DNA of 64,000 bases from Clostridiales bacterium (GTDB taxonomy: Bacteria > Bacillota > Clostridia > Oscillospirales > Oscillospiraceae). The stretch lies in the NCBI GenBank assembly GCA_019420945.1, contig JAHZGF010000009.1, forward strand, positions 1 to 64,000. The letters run 5' to 3'. The translations under genes and the position numbers were made by a program. Shown piece after piece: positions 9,652 to 17,729 of this stretch. The notes beneath the pieces were generated by a model. The model was not told the origin of the DNA. It ran no database searches and saw only the letters and a list, made by a program, of their open reading frames with translations. Every line of letters starts with the position of its first letter. Position 1 is the first letter of the stretch.

Positions 9652-11094
9652 TTGTCCGGCCAAAACAATACCCTGGACTTTTTGCGCCAGACCCGGCCTC
9701 TGGGCTTCCGGTCCCGGATGGCCCTGGTGGTCCGGCTGAGTATCCCCGCCATCCTGGCGGAGATCAGCTCCATCCTGATGCAGTATATCGACGCCGCCAT
9801 GGTGGGCTCCCTGGGGGAGTGTGCCACGGCGGCCATCGGTTTGGTGGCCAGCACCACCTGGCTGTTTTCCGGCCTGTGTATCTCCTTTGCCACCGGCTTT
9901 TCCGTTCAGATTGCCCATCTGATGGGGGCGGGGCGTCCCCAACGGGCCCGGTCAGTGCTGCGGCAGGGTTACCTCTGCGCCTTGGTGTTCGGGGCCTTGC
10001 TGGCCCTGGCCGGGGTGGCTCTGAGCTTTGTGCTGCCCCAGTGGTTGAGGGGCGAAGCGGATGTGCGGCCCTGGGCCTCGGATTACTTTTTGATCTACGC
10101 CTGCGCCCTGCCTGCCGTATTGCTGCGGCAGCTCTCCGGCGGCGCACTCCAGTGCAGCGGAGATATGCGAACCCCCAGCCTCCTCAACGGTCTTATGTGC
10201 CTTTGGGATATCTGCTTTAACTTTCTGCTGATTTTCCCCACCCGCAGTCTGCGCTTGGGCTCCCTGACGGTACCTATTCCCGGCGCTGGCCTGGGAGTGG
10301 CCGGGGCCGCTCTGGGTACCGCCCTGGCGGAGGGGGTTACCGCCCTGCTGATGGTTTGGGCGGTGTGCCGGCGTTCACCTCAGCTCCGGCTAAAGCTGGG
10401 GGGCAGCTGGCGCCTGGAGCGAAATACCTTGGCCACCGCCGCCCGGATTGCCGTCCCCTTGGGATTGGAACACAGCGTTCTGTGTGGAGCCCAGATCGCC
10501 ACCACCCGGATTGTGTCCCCCTTGGGTACTGTGGCCATTGCCGCCAACTCTCTGGCGGTCACCGCTGAGAGCCTCTGCTATATGCCCGGCTATGGTATTG
10601 CAGCCGCTGCAACAACCCTGGTGGGCCAGAGTCTGGGAGCGGGGCGAAGAGATCTGGCAAAGAGCTTTGCCCGACTGACAGTGCTGTTGGGCATGGTGCT
10701 GATGGGCTGTACCGGCGTTTTGATGTTTTTGCTGGCCCCTCAGATGTTTGCCCTGTTGACTCCGGTGGAAGAGGTGCGGACACTGGGAGTCCATGTGCTG
10801 CGGATTGAGGCTTTTGCGGAACCTCTGTTCGCCGCTTCTATTGTGGCGGCAGGAGCCCTCCGGGGGGCCGGAGATGCGGTGGCTCCCAGTGTGCTGAACC
10901 TGGTCAGCATGTGGGGGGTACGTATCACCGCCTCCATTCTGTTGGCCCCCAGGTTGGGCCTCACCGGAGTATGGATTGCCATGTGCGGAGAACTGTGCTT
11001 CCGGGGAATTTTGTTCCTGGTGCGGCTGTTCCGGGGCAAATGGCTGGATCGATCCCTGATCCGGCCGGAACCAAAGGAGATGAAATCAACATGA
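9652..11094 (+). CDS. MATE family efflux transporter
   Basis: A 480-aa protein with about twelve hydrophobic helices in two homologous halves, as in multidrug and toxin extrusion antiporters driven by Na+ or H+. The N-terminus contains LSIPAILAEISSILMQYID, typical of the first MATE helix. The start is TTG, fixed by GGAGGGA six bases upstream. The stop overlaps the NUDIX start (ATGA), so the genes are translationally coupled. Substrate unknown. Confidence 0.9.
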   Translation: MSGQNNTLDFLRQTRPLGFRSRMALVVRLSIPAILAEISSILMQYIDAAMVGSLGECATAAIGLVASTTWLFSGLCISFATGFSVQIAHLMGAGRPQRARSVLRQGYLCALVFGALLALAGVALSFVLPQWLRGEADVRPWASDYFLIYACALPAVLLRQLSGGALQCSGDMRTPSLLNGLMCLWDICFNFLLIFPTRSLRLGSLTVPIPGAGLGVAGAALGTALAEGVTALLMVWAVCRRSPQLRLKLGGSWRLERNTLATAARIAVPLGLEHSVLCGAQIATTRIVSPLGTVAIAANSLAVTAESLCYMPGYGIAAAATTLVGQSLGAGRRDLAKSFARLTVLLGMVLMGCTGVLMFLLAPQMFALLTPVEEVRTLGVHVLRIEAFAEPLFAASIVAAGALRGAGDAVAPSVLNLVSMWGVRITASILLAPRLGLTGVWIAMCGELCFRGILFLVRLFRGKWLDRSLIRPEPKEMKST

Positions 11095-11480
11095 CGGAAG
11101 TGGTAGCAGCCCTGATTTGGCAGGGAGACCGCTTTATGATCTGCCAGCGCCCAGCCCATAAGGCTCGGGGAATGCTGTGGGAGTTCGTGGGGGGAAAAGT
11201 GGAGCCCGGAGAGACCCGGCAGCAGGCCCTGATCCGGGAGTGCCGGGAAGAGCTGGCCATCACCGTGGTGCCGGGCCCGGTTTTTATGGAGGTCACCCAT
11301 AACTATCCGGATCTCACCGTTCACCTGACGCTGTTTTCTGCCTCCATTGCGGAGGGGACACCTCAAAGACTGGAGCACAACGATATCCGCTGGATTGGCA
11401 TAGATGAAATTGATTCTTATCCCTTCTGCCCGGCGGATGAGGTAATTTTGCGTCGATTAAAAGATCTGAAACAGAATTAG
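11091..11480 (+). CDS. NUDIX hydrolase, MutT-like
   Basis: A 129-aa protein in the size range of MutT. The Nudix box runs from GGKVEPGET to RECREELAI. It keeps the metal-binding REXXEE core, but alanine replaces the usual glycine near the end of the box. Family members hydrolyse oxidised nucleotides such as 8-oxo-dGTP; the actual substrate is inferred. The ATG overlaps the MATE stop and follows AAAGGAGA, so the longer in-frame extension into the MATE gene is not real. A terminator follows directly. Confidence 0.88.
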   Translation: MTEVVAALIWQGDRFMICQRPAHKARGMLWEFVGGKVEPGETRQQALIRECREELAITVVPGPVFMEVTHNYPDLTVHLTLFSASIAEGTPQRLEHNDIRWIGIDEIDSYPFCPADEVILRRLKDLKQN

Positions 11481-11489
11481 ACAAAAAAT

Positions 11490-11530
11490 TTTTCCCTGTT
11501 TTCTATGATGAAAACAGGGATTTTTATTTT
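11490..11530 (+). terminator. Terminator after the amylase-MATE-NUDIX run
   Basis: A stem CCCTGTTTTC / GAAAACAGGG is followed by ATTTTTATTTT. The upstream side is also T-rich, so it could work on both strands. Confidence 0.8.
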
Positions 11531-11798
11531 CTCAAAAGAAGAGCACTGACTGACTGTTCGGTGGGGTCAAGTTATTTGGGCCCAATGGTTTGCATCAGAC
11601 AATGTTATCCAAATATTGACTTATATTGGAAGTATAATTTACATTGATATCCATGAAACTTAAATACAATTTAAGTTTGGATGATGAAAATGCACAAAAA
11701 ACTGTTGACTCGGGGGTAGCTCAATAGTAAAATTTTCTTCGGGCAGGAAATAAATGAACCTGCTTAGGGGACCTTTTTGAAAGGAAAGGATGGTAAAA
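11531..11798 (+). promoter_or_regulatory. Promoter and leader of the surface-protein gene
   Basis: This AT-rich gap holds TATAAT at 11633-11638. The TTGACT just upstream is only 11 bp away, so the -35 is unclear. About 155 bases of leader follow, with a small hairpin (GCAGG at 11743, CCTGC at 11759). I recognise no known riboswitch class. AAAGGAAAGG at 11780-11789 is the ribosome site. Confidence 0.35.
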
Positions 11799-14519
11799 AT
11801 GAAGAGAAGAAAGGCGAACAGGTTACTATCATTAGGACTTGTTCTGGCCATGGCATTGAGCCTTGCCATGGCTACGTCTGCACAGGCGGCATCATCGGAC
11901 ATTTTGATTTCCGATGCAGTTAACATCGGAGCCAAAATTACCGATGAAAGCGCCACCGGTGTCCGGATTGAGTCCAAGTGGGAGGGGTTCAATCCGATCA
12001 TTGTACACAACTCCGATTACACCATTGACGATGCCTACATCAACATTGATTCCAATGGCGACGGATCTGTGGCCTGTGATTTCTCTGGTTACGGAGCCGC
12101 GATTGCCGCCTACGGAGACAGTCTGCTGACCATTCAGAACTCTGAAGTGAACGTTTCCGGCGTGGGCAATCTGGCCCTGTTTGCGGATGACGGCGCGGAT
12201 GTGATCATCGATCAGTCCAAGCTTCACTCCGACGGCGGAACCCTGTATGAGGGATATAAAAACTCCCCGGATCAGGCTACCATGGTGGCCCCTCCCTGGA
12301 TTCTGGGTATTATGGGCACTTCCCGTGCCACCAATCTGATGGGCAACAATTCCTCCACCACGGTGATTGACTCCGACGTGAGCGCCGCCCAGTGGGCCAT
12401 TCTGTCCACCGACTCCGGCAGCAATATGAAGCTCAATGTGGTCAACACCGATATGACCCTGACCGGCGCCGACTACGCCCTGCAGGCTGACGGTACCTTT
12501 GATACCGAGAACGGCACCACCGGTATGACCTCCAACCCCTATACCGATCGTTCCGGCTATGGTACCTACACCATTGGCCAGGCAGATGAGCGTTTCTACG
12601 GCGTGGATATGACCGTGGGTACCTACGCCAATATCCTGACCGGCGGCTATGCCACCTACACTTCCATGCAGGCCGGCGTGCCCATCAACCTGCTGGGGGC
12701 TGACGGCGAGACCCTGACCACCTACACCCCCTCCGAGAGCAAGAACACCACCATCAACTCCGACACCTTCGGTTTTATGGTGCATCAGAACTCCGGACTG
12801 CCCGCCAATATCCTGACCCTGGAGAATGGCACTGTGGTTAATTCCGGTTATACCTCCATTCTTCATAAGACCGGCAGCAGCGTGGAGGCCAACATCACCT
12901 CCGGCAGCCAGCTGAATCCCGGCAACGGTATCCTGATCCAGGCTATGGACAATGACGATACTACCACCGGCATGGATGTGTCCACCTTCTCCTTCTATAC
13001 CACCCATGAGGAGTATGCGGGCTGGCCCACCAAGGGCGCCACTGCCGCCGGTACCGAGTCCGGCACCTACAACCTGAGCGACGTGGATCTGACCGGCGAC
13101 ATCTTCAACGCCACCGGCTGGGAATCCAACTCCTATGGTGCTCAGTCTCCCATTGCCATGACCATCAATCTGAAAGATGGATCCACCCTGGAGGGCCAGA
13201 TTTCCTCCACCGCTGCCATCCATGTGACCAAGGCCGGTTCCGACGCGGTGGCGGCTGCTGGCGATGGCCAGAGAGCTTCCGATGCCTGGGTGACTTATCA
13301 GAACACCAGCTTCCCCATCGGTCACTACTATGACATCGGCCAGGTGGCCAACAAAATCCAGAGCAACACCTATAACACCATCGATGTCAACGTGGAGCCC
13401 GGCTCCGTCTGGACTGTGACCGGTGACGGCATTCTGAACAATGTCACTGCCGACTCCAACGGTATTGTGGCTGATTCCAACGTCACGCTGAAGGTGGCCG
13501 GTACTCTGACCCTGGACGGCAATGTGGTGGATCTGACTCCTGTGGATCCCAGCAATACGCTGGCCGCTGAGCCCGAGGCCACCGAGCCTGAGACCACCGA
13601 GCCCGAGGCCACCGAGCCTGAGGCTACCGAGCCTGAGGCCACTGAGCCCGAGGCCACTGAGCCCGAGGCCACTGAGCCTGAGGCTACCGAGCCCGAGGCC
13701 ACTGAGCCTGAGACCACTGAACCCGAGGTCATTGAGCCTGTTGTGGGCAACGTGGAGCCCCTGGCTGCCGGTGTTACCACTTTTGCCAACCTGGTTTGCA
13801 ATGTGGACACCGATGAAGATGGTATCCTGGACGGCTATCAGCCTCAGGGCAGCAATGTTGTCTATGTGAAGGACACCTCTGTTGCCACTCCTGCTGAGCC
13901 CGGTGAGGGCGGCGACGGCGGCGAAGGCGGCGGTCCTGGCGGCCCTGGTGGTCCTGGCGGCCCCGGCGGACCTGGTGGTCCTGGCGGCCCCGGCGGTGAG
14001 ACCGGCGATCAGGTCTGGTACACCGAGAACGATAAGCTGACTCTGGCTGTTCTGGACGGCGTCGTGGTGGCTCCTGGCACTGAGGGTGCTACCGAATACA
14101 ATGTTCAGCGCCTGATGTATGGCACTGCGGACAATCTCAGCTCCTTCGCCGGCGGCGGACATGATCCCAACGGCGATGACGACTATGCCTTTATCACTGC
14201 CCTCTATGTGAAGGACGGTGCGGTGCAGAAGCTCTCCGCCACTCCGGTGGATGATCAGCAGAATCCCGATCCCGGTGATAATGACGGGGATAAGGATCCC
14301 GGTACCGGTGATCCCACAAATCCTGGCACCGGCGACGGGAATCAGTCTGGCAATACCGACAGCGGAAAGAATCCCTCCACGGATCATCAGACTTCCACCA
14401 CGGCCCCCAAGACCGGCGATACTGCCCTTCCCTTTGTGATCGGCGGTGTGGGCGTCATTGCCCTGGCGGCGTTGGTTGTGCTGTTTGTCATCCAGAGACG
14501 CCGTGCAGACAGAGGCTGA
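11799..14519 (+). CDS. Sortase-anchored surface protein, adhesin-like
   Basis: About 906 aa. The ATG at 11799 is ten bases from AAAGGAAAGG; the in-frame ATG at 11790 is too close. A signal peptide ends in MATSAQAASS. Residues 40-580 are Asn/Asp/Thr/Gly-rich with short recurring strands, suggesting a right-handed beta-helix like Pro/Ala-rich autotransporter passengers. A (A/T)TEPE tandem repeat and a Gly-Gly-Pro stretch follow. The C-terminus has PKTGD, a hydrophobic helix and an RRRADRG tail, a variant LPXTG sorting signal. It probably sits on the cell wall. Adhesin is an inference from architecture. Confidence 0.8.
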   Translation: MKRRKANRLLSLGLVLAMALSLAMATSAQAASSDILISDAVNIGAKITDESATGVRIESKWEGFNPIIVHNSDYTIDDAYINIDSNGDGSVACDFSGYGAAIAAYGDSLLTIQNSEVNVSGVGNLALFADDGADVIIDQSKLHSDGGTLYEGYKNSPDQATMVAPPWILGIMGTSRATNLMGNNSSTTVIDSDVSAAQWAILSTDSGSNMKLNVVNTDMTLTGADYALQADGTFDTENGTTGMTSNPYTDRSGYGTYTIGQADERFYGVDMTVGTYANILTGGYATYTSMQAGVPINLLGADGETLTTYTPSESKNTTINSDTFGFMVHQNSGLPANILTLENGTVVNSGYTSILHKTGSSVEANITSGSQLNPGNGILIQAMDNDDTTTGMDVSTFSFYTTHEEYAGWPTKGATAAGTESGTYNLSDVDLTGDIFNATGWESNSYGAQSPIAMTINLKDGSTLEGQISSTAAIHVTKAGSDAVAAAGDGQRASDAWVTYQNTSFPIGHYYDIGQVANKIQSNTYNTIDVNVEPGSVWTVTGDGILNNVTADSNGIVADSNVTLKVAGTLTLDGNVVDLTPVDPSNTLAAEPEATEPETTEPEATEPEATEPEATEPEATEPEATEPEATEPEATEPETTEPEVIEPVVGNVEPLAAGVTTFANLVCNVDTDEDGILDGYQPQGSNVVYVKDTSVATPAEPGEGGDGGEGGGPGGPGGPGGPGGPGGPGGPGGETGDQVWYTENDKLTLAVLDGVVVAPGTEGATEYNVQRLMYGTADNLSSFAGGGHDPNGDDDYAFITALYVKDGAVQKLSATPVDDQQNPDPGDNDGDKDPGTGDPTNPGTGDGNQSGNTDSGKNPSTDHQTSTTAPKTGDTALPFVIGGVGVIALAALVVLFVIQRRRADRG
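13578..13742 (+). repeat. 15-bp tandem repeat encoding (A/T)TEPE
   Basis: About eleven in-frame 15-bp units encode ATEPE or TTEPE and close with VIEPV. Synonymous changes between units show the repeat is kept at protein level. Such Pro/Glu segments usually act as extended wall-spanning stalks and can vary in copy number between strains. Confidence 0.85.
13918..14000 (+). repeat. Gly-Gly-Pro low-complexity tract
   Basis: Nine-base units encode about eight consecutive GGP triplets within the surface protein. It is collagen-like in composition but short, so it is more likely a flexible linker than a triple helix. Confidence 0.75.
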
Positions 14520-14554
14520 TCTGCAAAATAACAGTATAACAATGTAACCCTTTG

Positions 14555-14588
14555 GCCGCCGGAGCTTAAGCTCCGGCGGCCTGTTTTT
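14555..14588 (+). terminator. Terminator after the surface-protein gene
   Basis: A 13-bp perfect stem, GCCGCCGGAGCTT / AAGCTCCGGCGGC, is followed by CTGTTTTTG. Confidence 0.85.
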
Positions 14589-14597
14589 GTTCTTGGC

Positions 14598-14626
14598 TTG
14601 ACAACAGGCGGGAAATCGTTTATGTT
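14598..14626 (+). promoter_or_regulatory. Sigma-A promoter for the BMP-like gene
   Basis: TTGACA and TATGTT are separated by 17 bp, ending 51 bp upstream of the ATG at 14678. Confidence 0.7.
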
Positions 14627-14677
14627 TTTTCGGATAAAGTCATTGGGATTTGTCCAAGGAACATTGGGAGGAATTTC

Positions 14678-16603
14678 ATGTCTGATCAATATTACAAAGA
14701 GGCCCAGCGTCTTGCTCAAAAGGAGGCCCGGGCCTGCGCCGCCAGAGGAGAGAGCCCCTATCTTCCCGCATTGGATGAGGTGATCTCCGGGGAGAGCTAT
14801 ACCGCCTGTGAATCTCTGGGACTGATCCAGGTGCCGGCAGAGTTGATTGTGGGCACAAAATCCGCCGGACGGACCAAGGCCTTTGCCCGCAATTATATGC
14901 CCTTGTTGGAGGAAAAATCGGAATTTGCCGCCAAATGGTGCACGCTTTGCTCTGCTCACCTGCAGGAGGGCATCCGGGATCCCATCAAGGTTTATGAATA
15001 TATGAACCGCTTTTATGTGGAGGAAGGCAATAAGCGGGTCAGCGTGCTGAAGTTCTTTGACGCCATTTCCATTGCCGCGGAAGTCAAGCGGATCCTGCCC
15101 CAGCGCAATGGGGATCCGGATGTAGAACTATATTATGAGTTTGTGGACTTCTACAAGTGCAGCAAGCTGCTCTGCATTGAGTTTTCCAAGCCCGGAGGCT
15201 ATGGGGAACTGCAGCGGCTGATGGGCAAGGAGCCTGATGAGGTTTGGACCCAGGAGGAGCGCAGCCGATTTACTACTACCTACCACTACTTCCGGCAGGT
15301 TTATGAGGAGCTGGGAGGCAACAAGCTGCCCACCACTGTGGGGGATGCCATGTTGGCCTTTATGAAGGTCTATGGCTACCAGGGGCTGCGGGTCAAGACG
15401 CCCTCGGAGATGAGACATGCCGTCTCCAAGGTCTGGGAGGAGATCACCCTCCAGCAGGAGGAGGCCCCCATCGATGTCAAATTGACTCCGGAAGAGGCCA
15501 AGAAGAAAAGTCTGCTGTCCATTATGCTGTCCGGCGGCCAGGAGCGGGAGCTGAAGGTGGGATTTGTCCACGATAAAAACCCTGTTCTTTCCGGCTGGAC
15601 CTATGCCCATGAGCTGGGCCGGGCCTATGTGCAGCGCGTATTTAAGGGGAGGATTATTACATCTTCCTATGAACAGGCGTTGGACGGCGATCCGCTGCAG
15701 GTGATTGAGCAGGCCATTGCCGATGGCAATACCACCATTTTTACCACATCCCCCCGACTGTTGCCGGCCTCTCTCCGGGCGGCGGTGGAGCATCCGGAGG
15801 TCTATATTCTCAACTGTTCGCTGAATAAGTCCCACCGCTATATCCGTACCTACTACGCCCGGATGTACGAGGCCAAATTCATCATCGGAGCCATTGCCGG
15901 CACCTTGGCCCGGGACGGTCGGGTCGGGTATATCTGCGACTATCCGATTTTCGGGCAGATTGCGGGAATCAATGCCTTTGCCCTGGGGCTCCAGATGGTC
16001 AACCCTCAGGCGGTGGTTCACCTGGAATGGTCCTCGGTGGTGGGTACCGATGTGGCGGTGCGCCGGCTGACGGATCAGGGGATTTATTTGATTTCCTCTC
16101 AGGATGCCGCCCGGCTGCAGGAGGGTTCTCGCAGCAGTTTTGGGCTGTACCGGCTGGAGGATGGTCAGAAAAATGTGCTGGCCATGCCCCTCTGGCAGTG
16201 GGGTGTTTACTATGAGACCATTATCCGCAGCATTTTAAACCACTCCTTCCAGTCGGAGTATGAGGAGAGCAGCAAGGCCCTGAACTACTACTGGGGCATG
16301 TCCGCCGGTGTGGTGGAGCTGCTGTGTTCCTCTAAACTGCCGGACAGCACCCGAAAACTCTCGGAGCTGCTGGAACGGGCCATCTGTACGGGGATCTGTA
16401 ATCCCTTCCGGGGACCGCTGAAAACCCAGGATGGCAGAGTGATTGACGGAGAGGGCCATTTCCTGAGCCCGGAGCAGATTATCCGGATGGATTGGCTGGT
16501 AGAAAATGTGGTGGGCACCATTCCCAGTTATGAGGAACTGAGTGAGGAAGGAAAAGCCACCGTTGATATTGTGGGCGTGGAGCGCGTCACGGAAGACAGA
16601 TAA
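14678..16603 (+). CDS. BMP/PnrA-like ligand-binding protein with ParB-like N-terminal half, cytosolic
   Basis: A 641-aa protein in two parts. Residues 1-290 resemble a ParB-like nuclease fold in the region VEEGNKRVSVLKF. Residues 305-560 resemble the basic membrane protein (BMP/PnrA) solute-binding fold, with VGFVHD at the first strand and motifs such as FIIGAIAGTLARDGRVGY and FALGLQMV. BMP domains bind nucleosides in ABC uptake systems, but no signal peptide or lipobox is present, so this copy should be cytosolic. No permease gene is adjacent. A ligand-sensing role is an inference. Start follows GGGAGGAATTTC. Confidence 0.75.
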   Translation: MSDQYYKEAQRLAQKEARACAARGESPYLPALDEVISGESYTACESLGLIQVPAELIVGTKSAGRTKAFARNYMPLLEEKSEFAAKWCTLCSAHLQEGIRDPIKVYEYMNRFYVEEGNKRVSVLKFFDAISIAAEVKRILPQRNGDPDVELYYEFVDFYKCSKLLCIEFSKPGGYGELQRLMGKEPDEVWTQEERSRFTTTYHYFRQVYEELGGNKLPTTVGDAMLAFMKVYGYQGLRVKTPSEMRHAVSKVWEEITLQQEEAPIDVKLTPEEAKKKSLLSIMLSGGQERELKVGFVHDKNPVLSGWTYAHELGRAYVQRVFKGRIITSSYEQALDGDPLQVIEQAIADGNTTIFTTSPRLLPASLRAAVEHPEVYILNCSLNKSHRYIRTYYARMYEAKFIIGAIAGTLARDGRVGYICDYPIFGQIAGINAFALGLQMVNPQAVVHLEWSSVVGTDVAVRRLTDQGIYLISSQDAARLQEGSRSSFGLYRLEDGQKNVLAMPLWQWGVYYETIIRSILNHSFQSEYEESSKALNYYWGMSAGVVELLCSSKLPDSTRKLSELLERAICTGICNPFRGPLKTQDGRVIDGEGHFLSPEQIIRMDWLVENVVGTIPSYEELSEEGKATVDIVGVERVTEDR

Positions 16604-16646
16604 ACACGGAAAGGCACAGACCAAAAGGGAGTAGGGAGGTGATGCG

Positions 16647-17240
16647 GTGAAGATTCTGGCGGTTGCCGACCATGAGGCAAAGTACTATTATGACTATTAT
16701 AAGCCCGGCAAACTCAAGGAATTTGATCTGATTCTGTCCTGCGGCGATCTGCGGCGGGAGTACCTGGAGTTTTTAGTGACCATGGCCCGCTGTCCGGTAT
16801 TGTATGTACACGGCAATCACGACGGCCGGCTGGATCGCCAGCCCCCGGAGGGGTGCTTCTGTGTGGAGGACCGGATCTATGTCCATCAGGGAGTGCGGAT
16901 TTTGGGGCTGGGCGGATCGTATCGGTATAACGCAGAGGGAACTCACATGTACACTGAGCGCCAGATGGCATCCCGTATCCGGCGGCTTCAGTTCCAGATT
17001 TGGAAACACAAGGGGTTTGACATTCTGCTGACCCATGCGCCAGCCTATCAGGTCAATGATTTGGATACCATGGCCCACCGGGGATTTGAATGTTTTCGGG
17101 GGCTGCTGGACAAGCACCAACCCCGTTATTTTGTCCACGGCCATGTCCACCGCAGCTATGGCCGAGAGATCCCCCGGAAAACCATTTACAGCAATACTAC
17201 CATCATCAATGCGGATGAGTACTGCAGTTTTGAATTTTAA
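16647..17240 (+). CDS. Metallophosphoesterase family protein
   Basis: A 197-aa calcineurin-like phosphoesterase. Metal-binding motifs appear in order: ADHE near residue 7, CGDLR near 36, GNHD near 57, THAP near 133 and HGHVH near 163. The usual first DxH motif reads DHE here. The start is GTG at 16647 after GGGAGGTG; the nearby ATG is in another frame and stops at once. It may be cotranscribed with the BMP-like gene 43 bp upstream. It converges on the cotJC 3' part. Substrate unknown. Confidence 0.85.
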   Translation: MKILAVADHEAKYYYDYYKPGKLKEFDLILSCGDLRREYLEFLVTMARCPVLYVHGNHDGRLDRQPPEGCFCVEDRIYVHQGVRILGLGGSYRYNAEGTHMYTERQMASRIRRLQFQIWKHKGFDILLTHAPAYQVNDLDTMAHRGFECFRGLLDKHQPRYFVHGHVHRSYGREIPRKTIYSNTTIINADEYCSFEF

Positions 17241-17250
17241 ACTGAACTGA

Positions 17251-17286
17251 TGACAGGCCGCTGGATCGAGATCCAGCGGCCTGTCA
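17251..17286. terminator. Bidirectional terminator between phosphoesterase and cotJC
   Basis: A 16-bp perfect stem (TGACAGGCCGCTGGAT and its complement) has a CGAG loop and TTTTATTTC on the plus side. It lies between two convergent genes and would end both the phosphoesterase transcript and the restored cotJ operon. Confidence 0.8.
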
Positions 17287-17288
17287 TT

Positions 17289-17708
17289 TTATTTCTTGGC
17301 CCTTTGGTCAAAACCGGGGTTAAACAGATAAATATTTTTCTGGTCCATCCGCTGTTTGGCCAGTTCGATGGCCTCGCCGAAGCGCTGGAAGTGGACGATC
17401 TCCCGTTCCCGCAAAAAGCGGATGGCATCGTTTACATCGGGATCGTCGGACAGACGCAGAATGTTGTCATAGGTAACCCGGGCCTTTTGTTCTGCAGCCA
17501 GATCCTCTGTCAGGTCGGCAATGGGGTCGCCGGTGGACTGCATTCCGGCAGCGGTCCAGGGGAAGCCGCTGGCGGCGGTGGGATAGATGCCGGTGGTGTG
17601 ATCGACAAAGTAGGAGGCCAGAGGAGAGTTTTCAATCTCTTTGGTGCTCAGGTTCCGGGTCAGCTGATGGACGATGGCCGCCACCATTTCCAGGTGCCCC
17701 AGTTCTTC
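17289..17708 (-). pseudogene. cotJC: cotJC 3' part (C-terminal segment), split by the element
   Basis: This is the C-terminal two thirds of the CotJC spore-coat protein, a manganese-catalase family member made in the mother cell. The reading begins at the att core with EELGHLEMVAAIVHQL and continues through GDPIADLTEDLAAEQKAR and FLREREIVHFQRFGEA, all conserved in CotJC. It has no start of its own. The missing first 64 residues lie at 59,665-59,857 in the same orientation. Joining the two at GAAG gives about 203 aa, the normal family length, without a frameshift. It looks like the second part of a split gene, not a decayed one. Confidence 0.92.
17705..17708 (-). other. Left attachment core
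   Basis: Minus strand: GGGGCG-GAAG-AACTGGGG. Bases after GAAG are cotJC; bases before it belong to the element. The equivalent right core is at 59,665-59,668. The deduced empty site reads GGTACT-GAAG-AACTGGGG. Confidence 0.8.
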
Positions 17709-17729
17709 CGCCCCATGATGATGACAATC

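Noticed and set aside
13578..13742. CRISPR-like regular repeats
   Set aside because: The 15-bp units are contiguous, in frame and without spacers; they encode ATEPE.
11892..14387. 831-codon minus-strand frame opposite the surface protein
   Set aside because: Its Gly/Ile/His-rich sequence mirrors the surface protein repeats; the plus strand has signal peptide and sorting signal.
17289..17708. cotJC as a decayed pseudogene
   Set aside because: Both halves keep conserved sequence and join in frame at the shared core, so it fits a reversible split better than decay.
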